This document shows positions 1 to 8,563 of a stretch of 50,982 bases of DNA, piece by piece. A model generated the notes under the pieces. It searched no databases. It was not told where the DNA came from and saw nothing but the letters and a program-made list of their open reading frames with translations. The position numbers and the translations under genes are program-made. Origin of the DNA: Pseudonocardia sp. (GTDB lineage Bacteria > Actinomycetota > Actinomycetes > Mycobacteriales > Pseudonocardiaceae); contig JAKDNL010000004.1 of the NCBI GenBank assembly GCA_030451825.1, positions 1 through 50,982 of the forward strand. The letters are read 5' to 3'. The number at the start of each line of letters is the position of its first letter. Positions within the stretch are counted from its first letter, which is position 1.

Positions 1-39
1 TTCGTAGGATCGACCCCGTCACCGAGAAGGGACACTGAC

Positions 40-909
40 ATGGACTTCACCGAGGACACCGCCGTCGCGGCAGTCAAGGACACCATCGCGCCCGATACCG
101 ACCCCCGGCTGGCCGAGCTCGTCGGCGGTCTCGTAGACCACCTGCACGCCTACGTCCGCGAGGTCCGGCCCACGGTCGAGGAGTGGACCGCCGCGATCGA
201 GTTCCTCACCGCCGTCGGGCAGAAGTGCGACGACACCCGCCAGGAGTTCGTCCTGCTCTCCGACGTGCTCGGGGTGTCGATGCTGGTCGAGACGATCAAC
301 GGCCAGGACACCGGGACCGAGAGCACGGTGCTCGGCCCATTCCACATGACCGAGAGCCCGCGCCGGGAGATCCGCGACAGCATCGACGAGCTGACCGGCG
401 GCCGGGACTGCGTGGTGGAGCTGCGGGTGCTCGGCGCCGACGACACCCCGCTGCCCGGCGCCGAGGTCGACATCTGGCAGGCCACCGCCGAGGGGTTCTA
501 CGACGTCCAGCAGCCGGACGTGCAGCCCGCCGGGAACGGCCGCGGGCTCTTCAGTGCCGATGACGACGGTCGCGTCTGGTTCCGCACGGTCGTGCCCAGC
601 CACTACCCGGTCCCCACCGACGGGCCGGTGGGCGACCTGCTCGGCGCCCTCGGCCGGCACGCCTTCCGACCGGCGCACGTGCACGTGCTCGCGACCGCGG
701 ACGGCCACCGGGAACTGACCACGCACCTGTTCGTCGCGGGCAGCAGCTACATCGACTCGGACGCCGTCTTCGCGGTCAAGAAGAGCCTGATCGTCGACTT
801 CGAGCGGATCGAGGATCCGGAGGTCGCCGCGCGCTACGGCCTCGACGCCGGGTTCCGGCTCGCCCGGTACGACGTCGTGCTCGACCCGGCACGGGTGGAT
901 GTGGCCTGA
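40..909 (+). CDS. Hydroxyquinol 1,2-dioxygenase (intradiol ring cleavage)
   Basis: Cytoplasmic non-haem Fe(III) intradiol dioxygenase, 289 aa, which opens hydroxyquinol (1,2,4-trihydroxybenzene) to maleylacetate. The N-terminal dimerisation helices (about residues 1-100) are followed by the beta-sandwich catalytic domain. The four expected iron ligands are visible: Tyr154 in GFYDVQ, Tyr189 in SHYPVP, and His213 and His215 in RPAHVH. Length and the GFYD/HYPVPTDGPVG blocks fit the hydroxyquinol subgroup better than catechol dioxygenases. The ATG has a purine-rich ribosome site at 25-32. The next gene, maleylacetate reductase, starts 1 nt after the stop and uses the product of this enzyme, which strongly supports the hydroxyquinol assignment. 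A catechol or chlorocatechol dioxygenase is the less likely alternative. No upstream hydroxylase that would make hydroxyquinol is inside the window. Confidence 0.9.
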   Translation: MDFTEDTAVAAVKDTIAPDTDPRLAELVGGLVDHLHAYVREVRPTVEEWTAAIEFLTAVGQKCDDTRQEFVLLSDVLGVSMLVETINGQDTGTESTVLGPFHMTESPRREIRDSIDELTGGRDCVVELRVLGADDTPLPGAEVDIWQATAEGFYDVQQPDVQPAGNGRGLFSADDDGRVWFRTVVPSHYPVPTDGPVGDLLGALGRHAFRPAHVHVLATADGHRELTTHLFVAGSSYIDSDAVFAVKKSLIVDFERIEDPEVAARYGLDAGFRLARYDVVLDPARVDVA

Positions 910-910
910 G

Positions 911-2035
911 ATGTGGACCGACTTCCGCTACCAGGCTCAGCCGATGCGCGTCGTGTTCGGGGCCGGACGCTCATCCGAGATCGGCGACGAGCTCGACCAC
1001 CTCGGACTGGAACGCGTGCTGGTGCTCGCCACCCCCGAGCAGCGCGCTCTCGCCGAACGGGTGGCGGACTCGCTCGGCTCCCGCGCGGCCGGCGTGCATG
1101 CCCACGCCCGGATGCACGTCCCCCGGGAGACCGCGGACGCCGCCGCGGACGAGGCCCGCTCGCAGCGGGCGGACGGCTGCGTCGCGGTGGGTGGTGGCTC
1201 CACCATCGGGCTCGGCAAGGCCGTCGCGCTGCGGCACGGCCTCCCGATCATCGCCGTGCCGACCACCTACGCCGGCTCGGAGATGACACCGGTCTGGGGG
1301 ATGACCGAGAACGGCGTCAAGACCACCGGCCGGGACCCGGCGGTGCTGCCCCGCAGCGTGATCTACGACCCCGACCTGACCCGGTCACTGCCCCCGGAGC
1401 TCGCGGTGACCAGCGCCGTCAACGCGCTCGCACACGCCGTCGAGGCCCTGTACGCGCCGGACGCGTCACCGATCATCTCGCTGATGGCCGAGGAAGGAGC
1501 GCGGGCGATCGTCGCCGCGCTCCCCGGACTCACCGGCGACGACGACGCGGCCCGCGCCGGGGCGCTCTACGGATCCTGGCTGTGCGGCGCGGTACTCGGC
1601 GCGACCACGATGTCGCTGCACCACAAGCTGTGCCACGTGCTCGGCGGGACCTTCGACCTGCCGCACGCCGCGGTGCACACCGTCGTCCTGCCGCACGTCG
1701 TCGCCGTCAACGCCCCCGCCGCGGCGCCGATGGCCGCCGCGCTGTCCCGGGTCCTCGGGTCGGACACACCCGCCACCGCGCTGTGGGAGCTCACCGGCCG
1801 GCTCGGTGCCCCCACGTCGCTGGGCGAGCTGGGTTTCGCCGAGACGGACGTCGCCCGGGTGGTCGAGGCCGTGGCCTCGGCGCCCTACGCCAACCCGGCG
1901 GAGGTCCCTGGCGAGGCGATCCGATCCCTGCTCGTGCGCGCCCAGCAGGGTGAGCCCCCGGACGAACGGGCCGTCGCCGCGCCGGGGACGCTCAGCCCCG
2001 CGCGCCCGGCCCCGTCGTCAAGGTACGAGCGATGA
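911..2035 (+). CDS. Maleylacetate reductase (iron-containing alcohol dehydrogenase family)
   Basis: 374-aa enzyme that reduces maleylacetate to 3-oxoadipate with NAD(P)H, feeding hydroxyquinol-derived carbon into the 3-oxoadipate pathway. The N-terminal Rossmann-like domain has the glycine stretch GGGSTIGLGK (near residues 97-106). The C-terminal helical domain carries the His-rich blocks NALAHAVEALY and LHHKLCHVLGG, which in this family line the active site. I chose ATG 911, directly after the dioxygenase stop; an in-frame ATG at 899 would overlap that gene and adds only four residues. It is translationally coupled to the dioxygenase. The last 44 bp overlap, tail to tail, the acyl-CoA dehydrogenase gene on the other strand. 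Confidence 0.9.
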   Translation: MWTDFRYQAQPMRVVFGAGRSSEIGDELDHLGLERVLVLATPEQRALAERVADSLGSRAAGVHAHARMHVPRETADAAADEARSQRADGCVAVGGGSTIGLGKAVALRHGLPIIAVPTTYAGSEMTPVWGMTENGVKTTGRDPAVLPRSVIYDPDLTRSLPPELAVTSAVNALAHAVEALYAPDASPIISLMAEEGARAIVAALPGLTGDDDAARAGALYGSWLCGAVLGATTMSLHHKLCHVLGGTFDLPHAAVHTVVLPHVVAVNAPAAAPMAAALSRVLGSDTPATALWELTGRLGAPTSLGELGFAETDVARVVEAVASAPYANPAEVPGEAIRSLLVRAQQGEPPDERAVAAPGTLSPARPAPSSRYER

Positions 2036-3191
2036 CATTGCGCTGCACCTCGTTCGTGCCCTCGCCGATCTCGAGGATCTTCGCGTCGGCGTAGAACCGG
2101 GAGATCTCCGATTCGCGGATGTAGCCGTATCCGCCGTGGATCTGGACCGAGTCCCGCGCGCAGCGGTTGGCCACCTCGGAGGCGTAGAGCTTCGCCATCG
2201 CGGCCGCCTGGGCGTAGGGGCGACCGCTGTCGGCCAGCCACGCGGCGCGGTAGACCAGCGCACGCGCGGCCTCCACCTCGGTGGCCATGTCGGCGAGCTT
2301 GTGCCCGACGGCCTGGAAGTCACCGATCCTGCGACCGAACTGCTCGCGCTCGGTCGAGTGCCGCACGGCCATCTCCAGCGCCGCCGACGCGAGCGAGAGC
2401 GCGAGCGCGGCGACGCTGATCCGTCCCGGATCCAGGACCTGCATGAACTGCTTGAGCCCGTTGCCGTCGTCACCGATGAGGTGGTCGTCGGGAATCCAGC
2501 AGTCGGTGAAGACCAGCTCCCGGGTGTCACAGGCGTGCCACCCGAGCTTGCGCAGGCGCCGCCCCTTCTCGTAGCCGGCGGTGCCATCGGGCACGAAGAA
2601 GGTGCCGAACCGCTTGCCGCCGGCGCCGCCCCCGCCGTTCCCGCCGTCAGCGCCGTCCGCGCCGTCGTCGGTGACGGCGAGCAGCGTGACGCCGAGGCTC
2701 ATGTCCGTCCCGGCGGTGGTGATGAACATCTTCGTACCGTTGATCAGCCATCCGCCGTCGGCGCGGACCGCCCTGGTCCGGATGCCCCGGGCGTCCGAGC
2801 CGGCGGTCGGCTCGGGCAGCCCCACGGCCCCGCGATGGGTTGCGGCGGCCCCCGGGGCGCGCCAGCGTTGGGTCTGCTCCTCGGTACCGAACGTCGCCAG
2901 CGGCAGCGAGGCGATCGTCGAGTGGGCGTTCCAGCCCGACGCGAGCGACTGGTCGGCCCGCCCGATCTCCTCCATCGCCGCGACGTAGGCCACGAAGCCC
3001 GCGTCGCCGCCGCCGTAGCGCTCCTCGACGAGCATGCCCATCAGGCCGAGCTCGCCCATCTTCTTGTAGGTCCCGGTCGGGACGTGCTCGGTCTCCGACC
3101 ACTCGGCCGCGTAGGGCCGGATCTCGCGGTCGGCGAAGTCCCGGCACATCCGCTGTAGCGCCCTGGTCTCGTCGGGAAGATCAAAATCCAT
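1992..3191 (-). CDS. Acyl-CoA dehydrogenase
   Basis: 399-aa FAD flavoprotein that introduces an alpha,beta double bond into an acyl-CoA and passes electrons to ETF. The N-terminal helical domain, central beta domain (FITTAG near 156-161) and C-terminal four-helix domain are in normal order. The catalytic base is Glu377 in IGEGTNEVQR, the position used by short/branched-chain members. The QIHGGYGYIRE block is present. Residues 175-193 are an unusual Gly/Asp-rich insertion in the beta domain (ADGADGGNGGGGAGG). The ATG is preceded by AAGGACAG. It is the second gene after enoyl-CoA hydratase (53-nt gap), so the pair likely does consecutive beta-oxidation-type steps. The substrate is unknown; linkage to the ACS operon suggests an alicyclic or branched acid. 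Confidence 0.9.
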   Translation of the reverse strand: MDFDLPDETRALQRMCRDFADREIRPYAAEWSETEHVPTGTYKKMGELGLMGMLVEERYGGGDAGFVAYVAAMEEIGRADQSLASGWNAHSTIASLPLATFGTEEQTQRWRAPGAAATHRGAVGLPEPTAGSDARGIRTRAVRADGGWLINGTKMFITTAGTDMSLGVTLLAVTDDGADGADGGNGGGGAGGKRFGTFFVPDGTAGYEKGRRLRKLGWHACDTRELVFTDCWIPDDHLIGDDGNGLKQFMQVLDPGRISVAALALSLASAALEMAVRHSTEREQFGRRIGDFQAVGHKLADMATEVEAARALVYRAAWLADSGRPYAQAAAMAKLYASEVANRCARDSVQIHGGYGYIRESEISRFYADAKILEIGEGTNEVQRNVIARTLTTGPGARG

Positions 3192-3244
3192 GTCGGCTGT
3201 CCTTCGGGGTGTTCGGCAACGCGCGGTGTGAGCGGCGGGCGCCG

Positions 3245-4042
3245 TCAGCGGGAGGCGTCCGGAGGGGGCTGGCCGAACCGGGCCTTGCCGGGGCCGTCCT
3301 GCAGGAACGAGCGCATGCCGGCGTCGCGGTCGCGCGTCGCGAACAGCCCGGCGATCAGTGACCGCTCGAGGGCGAGCCCGACCTCCAGCGGCCCGTCCGA
3401 GCCCTTGTCGACCGCGAGCTTGATCGCCTGCAGCGCGAACTGGGGACCGGCAGCCAGCTCCCGGGCGAAGCGCTGAGCCTCCTGCAACGCGGTACCGGCC
3501 GGCACCACGCGGTCGACCAGCCCGATCGCGGCGGCCTCGTCGGGCCGTACGCGGCGCCCGGTCATCAACAGCTCCTTCGTTCGCGAGGGGCCCACCAGCC
3601 GCGCGAGCCGCTGCGTGCCACCGGAGCCCGGGAGGATCCCCAGCAGGACCTCGGGCTGGGCGAGCGACGCACGGTCGCCGGCGATCCGGTGGTCCGCGCA
3701 GAGCGCGAGCTCCAGCCCGCCACCGAGCGCGTGCCCCTCGATCGCGGCGATCACCGGCATCGGCAGCGCCGCCACCTCGGTGAACGTGCGCTGCAGCGCG
3801 CGGTTCCAGCTCCAGATCTCCTCGAACCCCATGGCCGCAAGGCCCTCGACGTCGGCGCCCGCGGCGAACGCCCGCTCGCTGCCGGTCACGACGACGGCGT
3901 GCACGTCCTCGGCGACCGCGAGGCGGCCGACCGTGCGGGCCAGTGCCTCCCGCATCTCGGTGTCGATGACGTTCAGGGGCGGGTTGTCGAGGCGCAGGGT
4001 GGCCACCCGGTCCTCGATGTCGAGCAGTACCCGTTCGCCCAC
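3245..4042 (-). CDS. Enoyl-CoA hydratase/isomerase (crotonase family)
   Basis: 265-aa crotonase fold protein, probably hydrating the enoyl-CoA made by the downstream acyl-CoA dehydrogenase. Both catalytic glutamates of true hydratases are present: Glu111 in HALGGGLELAL and Glu131 in AQPEVLLG. The oxyanion-hole segment FAAGAD lies near residues 59-64. The start is a GTG at 4042 with a GAGAGGA stretch upstream, a little far for an ideal ribosome site. Its promoter region (4043-4232) is shared with the divergent acyl-CoA synthetase operon and contains the 28-bp TetR-type site at 4127-4154. Retention of both glutamates argues for hydratase rather than isomerase or hydrolase activity. The exact chain or ring substrate cannot be told from the sequence. 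Confidence 0.9.
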   Translation of the reverse strand: MGERVLLDIEDRVATLRLDNPPLNVIDTEMREALARTVGRLAVAEDVHAVVVTGSERAFAAGADVEGLAAMGFEEIWSWNRALQRTFTEVAALPMPVIAAIEGHALGGGLELALCADHRIAGDRASLAQPEVLLGILPGSGGTQRLARLVGPSRTKELLMTGRRVRPDEAAAIGLVDRVVPAGTALQEAQRFARELAAGPQFALQAIKLAVDKGSDGPLEVGLALERSLIAGLFATRDRDAGMRSFLQDGPGKARFGQPPPDASR

Positions 4043-4126
4043 GACCTCGACCGTCCTCTCGTTCGTCCCGGCGCCCCGCGCTCGGGGCCTTGTGAACAGC
4101 CGCGGCCCGGGCTTAGGCTCGGCACC

Positions 4127-4154
4127 GTTTCATAGAACGATTGGTACACGAAAC
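4127..4154. promoter_or_regulatory. Probable TetR operator, copy 1
   Basis: 28-bp imperfect palindrome with GTTTC/GAAAC ends in the divergent promoter region between enoyl-CoA hydratase and acyl-CoA synthetase. Its reverse complement matches the site at 10235-10262 at 21 of 28 positions, sharing the blocks GTTTC, TGTACC, GTTCT and AAAC in the same register. The TetR at 10627 is the natural candidate to bind both. Confidence 0.65.
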
Positions 4155-4232
4155 CCGTGGCGGCCACAAGCGCGCCCGGCGGATCCGCGGGATCCCGCCG
4201 AAACGGTTCTTCCGACCCGCACAGGAGGTGCG

Positions 4233-5770
4233 ATGCCCGACCCGGTCCTCAACCTCGCCACCGTCCTGGACCACAACACCGCACGGCGGCCCCGCCAGGT
4301 CGTCCTCACCCATGGCGAGAACCGGCTGACCAACCAGGAGCTCAGCGAGCGGGTGCACGCCCTGGCGGCCGGGCTCCGCGAGACCGGCGTGGGCCGCGGG
4401 GACGTCGTCGCGATCCTGCTCACAACCACGTCGAGTTCCTCGAGACGGTGCTCGCGATCAGCCGTCTCGGCGCCGTGGCGCTCCCGCTGAACTTCCGGTT
4501 GGCCGCCCAGGAGTGGGCCTACATCCTCGGCAACTCCGAGGCCTGCGCCCTGGTGACCGAATCGGAGTTCCGGCCCGCCGTGGAACCGGTCCTCGACGGT
4601 CTCCCGGCCCTGCGTACGAGGCTGCTGCTCGACGGCGCGCGAGACGGCTGGCTGGGCTACCAGGATCTTCTCGACTCCCACCGCGGAGCCCGGGTCCCGG
4701 TCGCGGAGACCCGCGCCGACGACCTGCACCGGCTGATGTACACCTCCGGCACGACATCGCGGCCCAAGGGCGTGCAGATCACCCACGCAAACGTGGCGTG
4801 GAAGAACTTCGCCCACATCGTCGAGTTCGGACTGAACCGCGACGACAGGACACTGATCTGCGGCCCGCTCTATCACGTGGGGGGCCTCGACCTACCGGGG
4901 ACGGGCACCTGGCAGGCGGGCGGCGAGATCGTCCTGCTCCGGCGCTTCGACGCCGCCGAGGTTCTCGACACGATCGAGCGCGAGCGGCCGACGGTCGTAT
5001 GGCTCGCGCCGGCGATGATGATCGCGATCCTGCAGCTGCCCGGCGCCTCCGCCCGGGACCTGAGCTCGGTGCGGTTGATCATCGGTGGCGGCGAGAAGAT
5101 GCCCGAGCCGCTCGTCCGGCGGGTGCTCGACACCTTCCCCGGCGTGTGGTTCGCCGACGCCTACGGGCTGACCGAGACCGTGTCCGGCGACACCGTCAAC
5201 GACGCCGACCACATGCTCGACAAGGTCGGCTCCGTCGGCCGGCCGGTCGCGCACCTGGAGATCCGGATCGTGGCCGACGACGGCACGGCCGCCGGGCCGG
5301 ACGAGGTCGGTGAGATCGCCCTGCGCGGCCCCAAGGTCACCTCGGGCTACTGGCGCGACGCCGAGGCGACCGCGCGTTCGTGGCGTGACGGGTGGTTCCA
5401 CACCGGTGACGTGGGCCGGCTCGATGACGACGGATTCCTCTACGTGGAGGACCGCAAGAAGGACATGATCGTCTCGGGTGGCGAGAACATCGCCACGCCC
5501 GAGGTCGAACGTGTGCTGTTCGAGCACCCCGACATCGTCGAGGCCGCGGTCGTCGGCATGCCGCACGAACGCTGGGGTGAGGTCCCGCGTGCCTTCGTCG
5601 TCCTGCGGCCCGGGTCCGAGCCCGATCCGGACGGGCTCGGCTCCTTCTGCCGCGAGCGGCTGGCGCGGTTCAAGGTGCCGGCCGAGTTCGTCGTCGTGCC
5701 CGAGCTCCCCCGGACACCGTCCGGCAAGGTGCTCAAACGGGACCTGCGAGAACTGCCGGTGGCGCCATGA
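4233..5770 (+). pseudogene. Acyl-CoA synthetase (ANL superfamily), frameshifted by a 1-bp deletion
   Basis: AMP-forming acyl-CoA ligase, about 512 aa when the frame is restored. The first 62 codons (from MPDPVLNLATVLDHNTARRP) are in one frame; the rest (HNHVEFLETVLAISRLGA onward) is in another. The break is at about 4420-4421, where CTGCTCACAAC should read CTGCTCCACAAC or similar. After it the family motifs are intact: YTSGTTSRPKG (P-loop, A3), YGLTET (A5), GWFHTGD (A7), the KKDMIVSGGENI hinge (A8) and the C-terminal PRTPSGKVLKRDLR with the catalytic Lys. The start has a clean AGGAGG ribosome site at 4223-4228. The stop overlaps the next ATG (ATGA). Either a decayed gene or a sequencing error; the otherwise perfect coding sequence means any loss of function would be recent. 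Confidence 0.85.
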
Positions 5771-6530
5771 ACTCCCTCCCGTCCTTCGACCTGACCGGCC
5801 GCACCGTGTGGGTGACCGGCGCCGGGAAGGGACTCGGTCGTGCCGTCGCCACGGCCATGGCACACGCCGGCGCCCGGGTGGCCGTCACCGCGCGCACCTC
5901 CGAGGACCTCGAGAAGCTCGCGACCGAGCTCGCCGAGGTGACCACCGTCGACGTCGTGCCGGCGTCGGTGGACGATGCGGACGCCGTCGACGCCGTGGCC
6001 GCGACGATCCTCGATCGCTCCGGACGCATCGACGGCGTGGTCAACGCCGCGGGCATCAGCCCGGTGTTCGTCCGCAGCGAGCGCTCTCCGACGCCGACTG
6101 GCAGCGGGTCCTGCGGGTCAACCTCGACGGCACGTTCCACGTCTGCCGGGCCGCCGGCCGGGCGATGCTCGAGCAGGGCTCGGGCTCGATCGTCAACGTC
6201 ACCTCGGTGCACGCGGAGGTCGGCGCCGAGCGGATCGCGGCCTACGCAGCCAGCAAGGGTGCGATCACCGCGCTCAGCAGGAGCCTCGCCGTGGAGTGGG
6301 CCGATCGCGGCGTCCGGGTCAACTGCCTGGCGCCGGGCTACGTGCCGACCGACCTCAGCAGCGGCCTGCTCGACTCACCGCGCGGCGAGGGGATCAGGGC
6401 CCGGATCCCGATGGGGCGGACCGGTGTCCCGCACGAGGTCGCCGGCGCCGCGGTCTTCCTCGTCAGCGACGCCGCCGGGTACACGACCGGCTCCACGATC
6501 ACGACCGACGGCGGATGGACCGCGTGGTGA
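5767..6530 (+). pseudogene. SDR-family dehydrogenase/reductase, frameshifted by a 1-bp deletion
   Basis: Classical short-chain dehydrogenase, about 254 aa if restored. The N-terminal frame gives the cofactor motif TGAGKGLG and the VNAAGISP block. After about 6080-6084 the reading frame moves by one base (GAGCGCTCTCC, one C short of GAGCGCCTCTCC) and continues with LSDADWQRVLRVNLDG, the catalytic YAASK, the CLAPGYVPTDL segment and the C-terminal TDGGWTAW. It probably oxidises a hydroxyacyl-CoA or ring alcohol in this pathway. It starts within the stop of the acyl-CoA synthetase (ATGA overlap), so the two are translationally coupled. As with that gene, the residues on both sides of the single-base gap remain typical of the family. 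Confidence 0.85.
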
Positions 6531-6568
6531 CCCACCCGCCCGCATCCGCCGATCCAGGAAGGACAGAC

Positions 6569-8563
6569 GTGACAGCAGCACAGGCACCGGCGCGCGCGGA
6601 AGAGGCGGCGAGCGCGGACGAGTTGTCCGAGATGTACCGGAGGATGCGCCGCATCCGCCGGTTCGAGCAACGCGCGTCCGAGCTGTACAAGCAGACAGAG
6701 ATTCCCGGCTTCCTGCACCTGTCCATCGGGCAGGAGGCGACCGCCGTGGGTGCGTGCTGGCATCTCGTCGAGCGCGACGGCATCACCTCGACCCACCGCG
6801 GCCACGGGCACTGTCTGGCCAAGGGGCTCGACAGCGCGTCGATGTTCGCCGAGCTCATGGGCAAGGAGACGGGGACCTGCCAGGGCCGTGGCGGGTCCAT
6901 GCACATCGCCGACCCGTCGCTGGGGATCTACGGCGCGAACGGCATCGTGGGCGCGGGGCTGCCGATCGCGGTGGGCGCCGCGACCGCGGCCCAGCTCCGC
7001 GAGACCGGCGGCGTCGTGGTCGCCTTCTTCGGCGACGGCGCCGTCGCGCAGGGGATGTTCCACGAGTCGGTGAACCTCGCGGCGGTGTGGGACCTGCCCG
7101 TCGTGTTCTTCTGCGAGAACAACCACTACGCCGAGTTCTCGCACGCCACCGAGCAGCACCGCGCGCCGCTCTCGGCGCGCGCCGCGGGCTACGGCATCGG
7201 CTACGAGCACGTCGACGGCAACGACGTGTCCGCGGTCGCGGGCCTGATGGCCGACGTGACCGAGCGGCTGCGCAACGGCGCCGGCCCGGTCCTGGTGGAG
7301 GCCGAGACCTACCGGTGGCACGGTCACTACGAGGGCGACCCGGAGCGCTACCGCACGCCGGACGAGGTGGCGGGCTGGAAGGACCGCGACCCGCTCGTCG
7401 TCGCCCGCACGGCCCTCACCGCGCGGGGGGTGCCGGGCTCCGCGCTGGACGGGATCGACGCGGAGATCGAGTCCGAGATCGCGAACGGCATCTCCGCCGC
7501 CCGTGCCGCCTCCGAACCCGCCCCGTCGACGCTGCGGGACTTCGTCACCGCGCCCCGCGAGATCGTCCCGGAGCCCGCGGAGGCGGACGGGGAGATCTTC
7601 CGAACGATGGACGCGGTGCGGACCGCGCTCGACCACGAGCTGGCCGCCGACCCGGACGTCTTCGTCGCCGGTATCGACGTCGCCGCGGGCGGCGGGGTGT
7701 TCGCGCTGACCCGGGGGCTCGCCGAGGCCTACCCGGGCCGGGTACGGGACACCCCGATCTCGGAGACGGCCATCGTCGGCACCGCGGTCGGCTCGGCGAT
7801 GGCCGGCATGCGCCCGGTCGTCGAGCTCATGTACTTCGACTTCATCGGGGTCTGCCTGGACCAGCTGCTCAACCAGGCGGCGAAGCTCGGGTTCATGACG
7901 GGCGGTGCGGCACGCATGCCGCTCGTTGTCCGGACGCAGTTCGGAGCCGGGAAGTCCTCGGGCAGCCAGCACTCGCAGAGCCTCGAGGCGCTCCTGGCGC
8001 ACATCCCCGGGCTCACGGTCGTCATGCCGTCGAACCCCGCCGACACCTACGGCCTGCTCCGCGCGGCGATCCGCGACCCCAACCCGGTCGTGTTCGTGGA
8101 GAACCGGCTGACCTACGGCAGGAAGGGCCCACGCCCGCCCGAGGATCACTTGGTCCCGCTCGGCAAGGCGAAGGTCGCCCGGCCCGGCTCCGACGTCACG
8201 ATCGTCTCGTACTCCCGGATGCTGACCGAGTGCCTGGCCGCGGCCGAGACGCTCGCCGACGACGGCGTCGACGCCGAGGTGATCGACCTGCGGACCGTGG
8301 TGCCGTGGGACCGGGAGACGGTGCTCGCGTCACTGGCGAAGACGCACCGCCTGATCGTCGCGCACGAGGGGGTCCAGGACTTCGGCGTCGGAGCCGAGAT
8401 CGCCGCGATGGCCGCCGACGAGGGTTTCTGGCACCTCGACGCGCCGGTGGTGCGCGTGGCACCGCCGGCGATGCCCGCGCCCTATGCGCCATCGCTGGAA
8501 CGGGAGTGGTTGCCGGACCGGGAGACCGTCGCGGCCGCGGCCCGCCGGGTCTGTTCGGCATGA
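6569..8563 (+). CDS. 2-oxo acid dehydrogenase E1, alpha and beta subunits fused
   Basis: 664-aa thiamine-diphosphate enzyme in which the E1-alpha part (about 20-330) and the E1-beta part (about 340-660) are one polypeptide. The TPP motif is GDGAVAQG near residue 155 with ENN about 30 residues later. The beta part carries ETAIVGTAVGSAMAGMRPV, FGAGKSSGSQHSQSLEA and VIDLRTVVPWD, as in PdhB/AcoB/BkdB. It would decarboxylate a 2-oxo acid (or acetoin-like ketol) and acylate a lipoyl group. GTG 6569 is chosen because AGGAAGGA (6556-6563) stands just before it. It overlaps the next gene by ATGA. It is the only gene of this four-gene operon without a frameshift. The substrate is unknown; the neighbouring CoA-ligase and SDR suggest an acyl- or ring-derived 2-oxo acid. 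Confidence 0.88.
   Translation: MTAAQAPARAEEAASADELSEMYRRMRRIRRFEQRASELYKQTEIPGFLHLSIGQEATAVGACWHLVERDGITSTHRGHGHCLAKGLDSASMFAELMGKETGTCQGRGGSMHIADPSLGIYGANGIVGAGLPIAVGAATAAQLRETGGVVVAFFGDGAVAQGMFHESVNLAAVWDLPVVFFCENNHYAEFSHATEQHRAPLSARAAGYGIGYEHVDGNDVSAVAGLMADVTERLRNGAGPVLVEAETYRWHGHYEGDPERYRTPDEVAGWKDRDPLVVARTALTARGVPGSALDGIDAEIESEIANGISAARAASEPAPSTLRDFVTAPREIVPEPAEADGEIFRTMDAVRTALDHELAADPDVFVAGIDVAAGGGVFALTRGLAEAYPGRVRDTPISETAIVGTAVGSAMAGMRPVVELMYFDFIGVCLDQLLNQAAKLGFMTGGAARMPLVVRTQFGAGKSSGSQHSQSLEALLAHIPGLTVVMPSNPADTYGLLRAAIRDPNPVVFVENRLTYGRKGPRPPEDHLVPLGKAKVARPGSDVTIVSYSRMLTECLAAAETLADDGVDAEVIDLRTVVPWDRETVLASLAKTHRLIVAHEGVQDFGVGAEIAAMAADEGFWHLDAPVVRVAPPAMPAPYAPSLEREWLPDRETVAAAARRVCSA

Noticed and set aside
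19-726. Long minus-strand open frame opposite the hydroxyquinol dioxygenase
   Set aside because: Composition is that of an antisense shadow (His/Val/Arg/Gly rich) and the plus-strand gene has all family motifs.
6338-8149. 603-codon minus-strand open frame
   Set aside because: Antisense of the E1 fusion gene; no recognisable domain.
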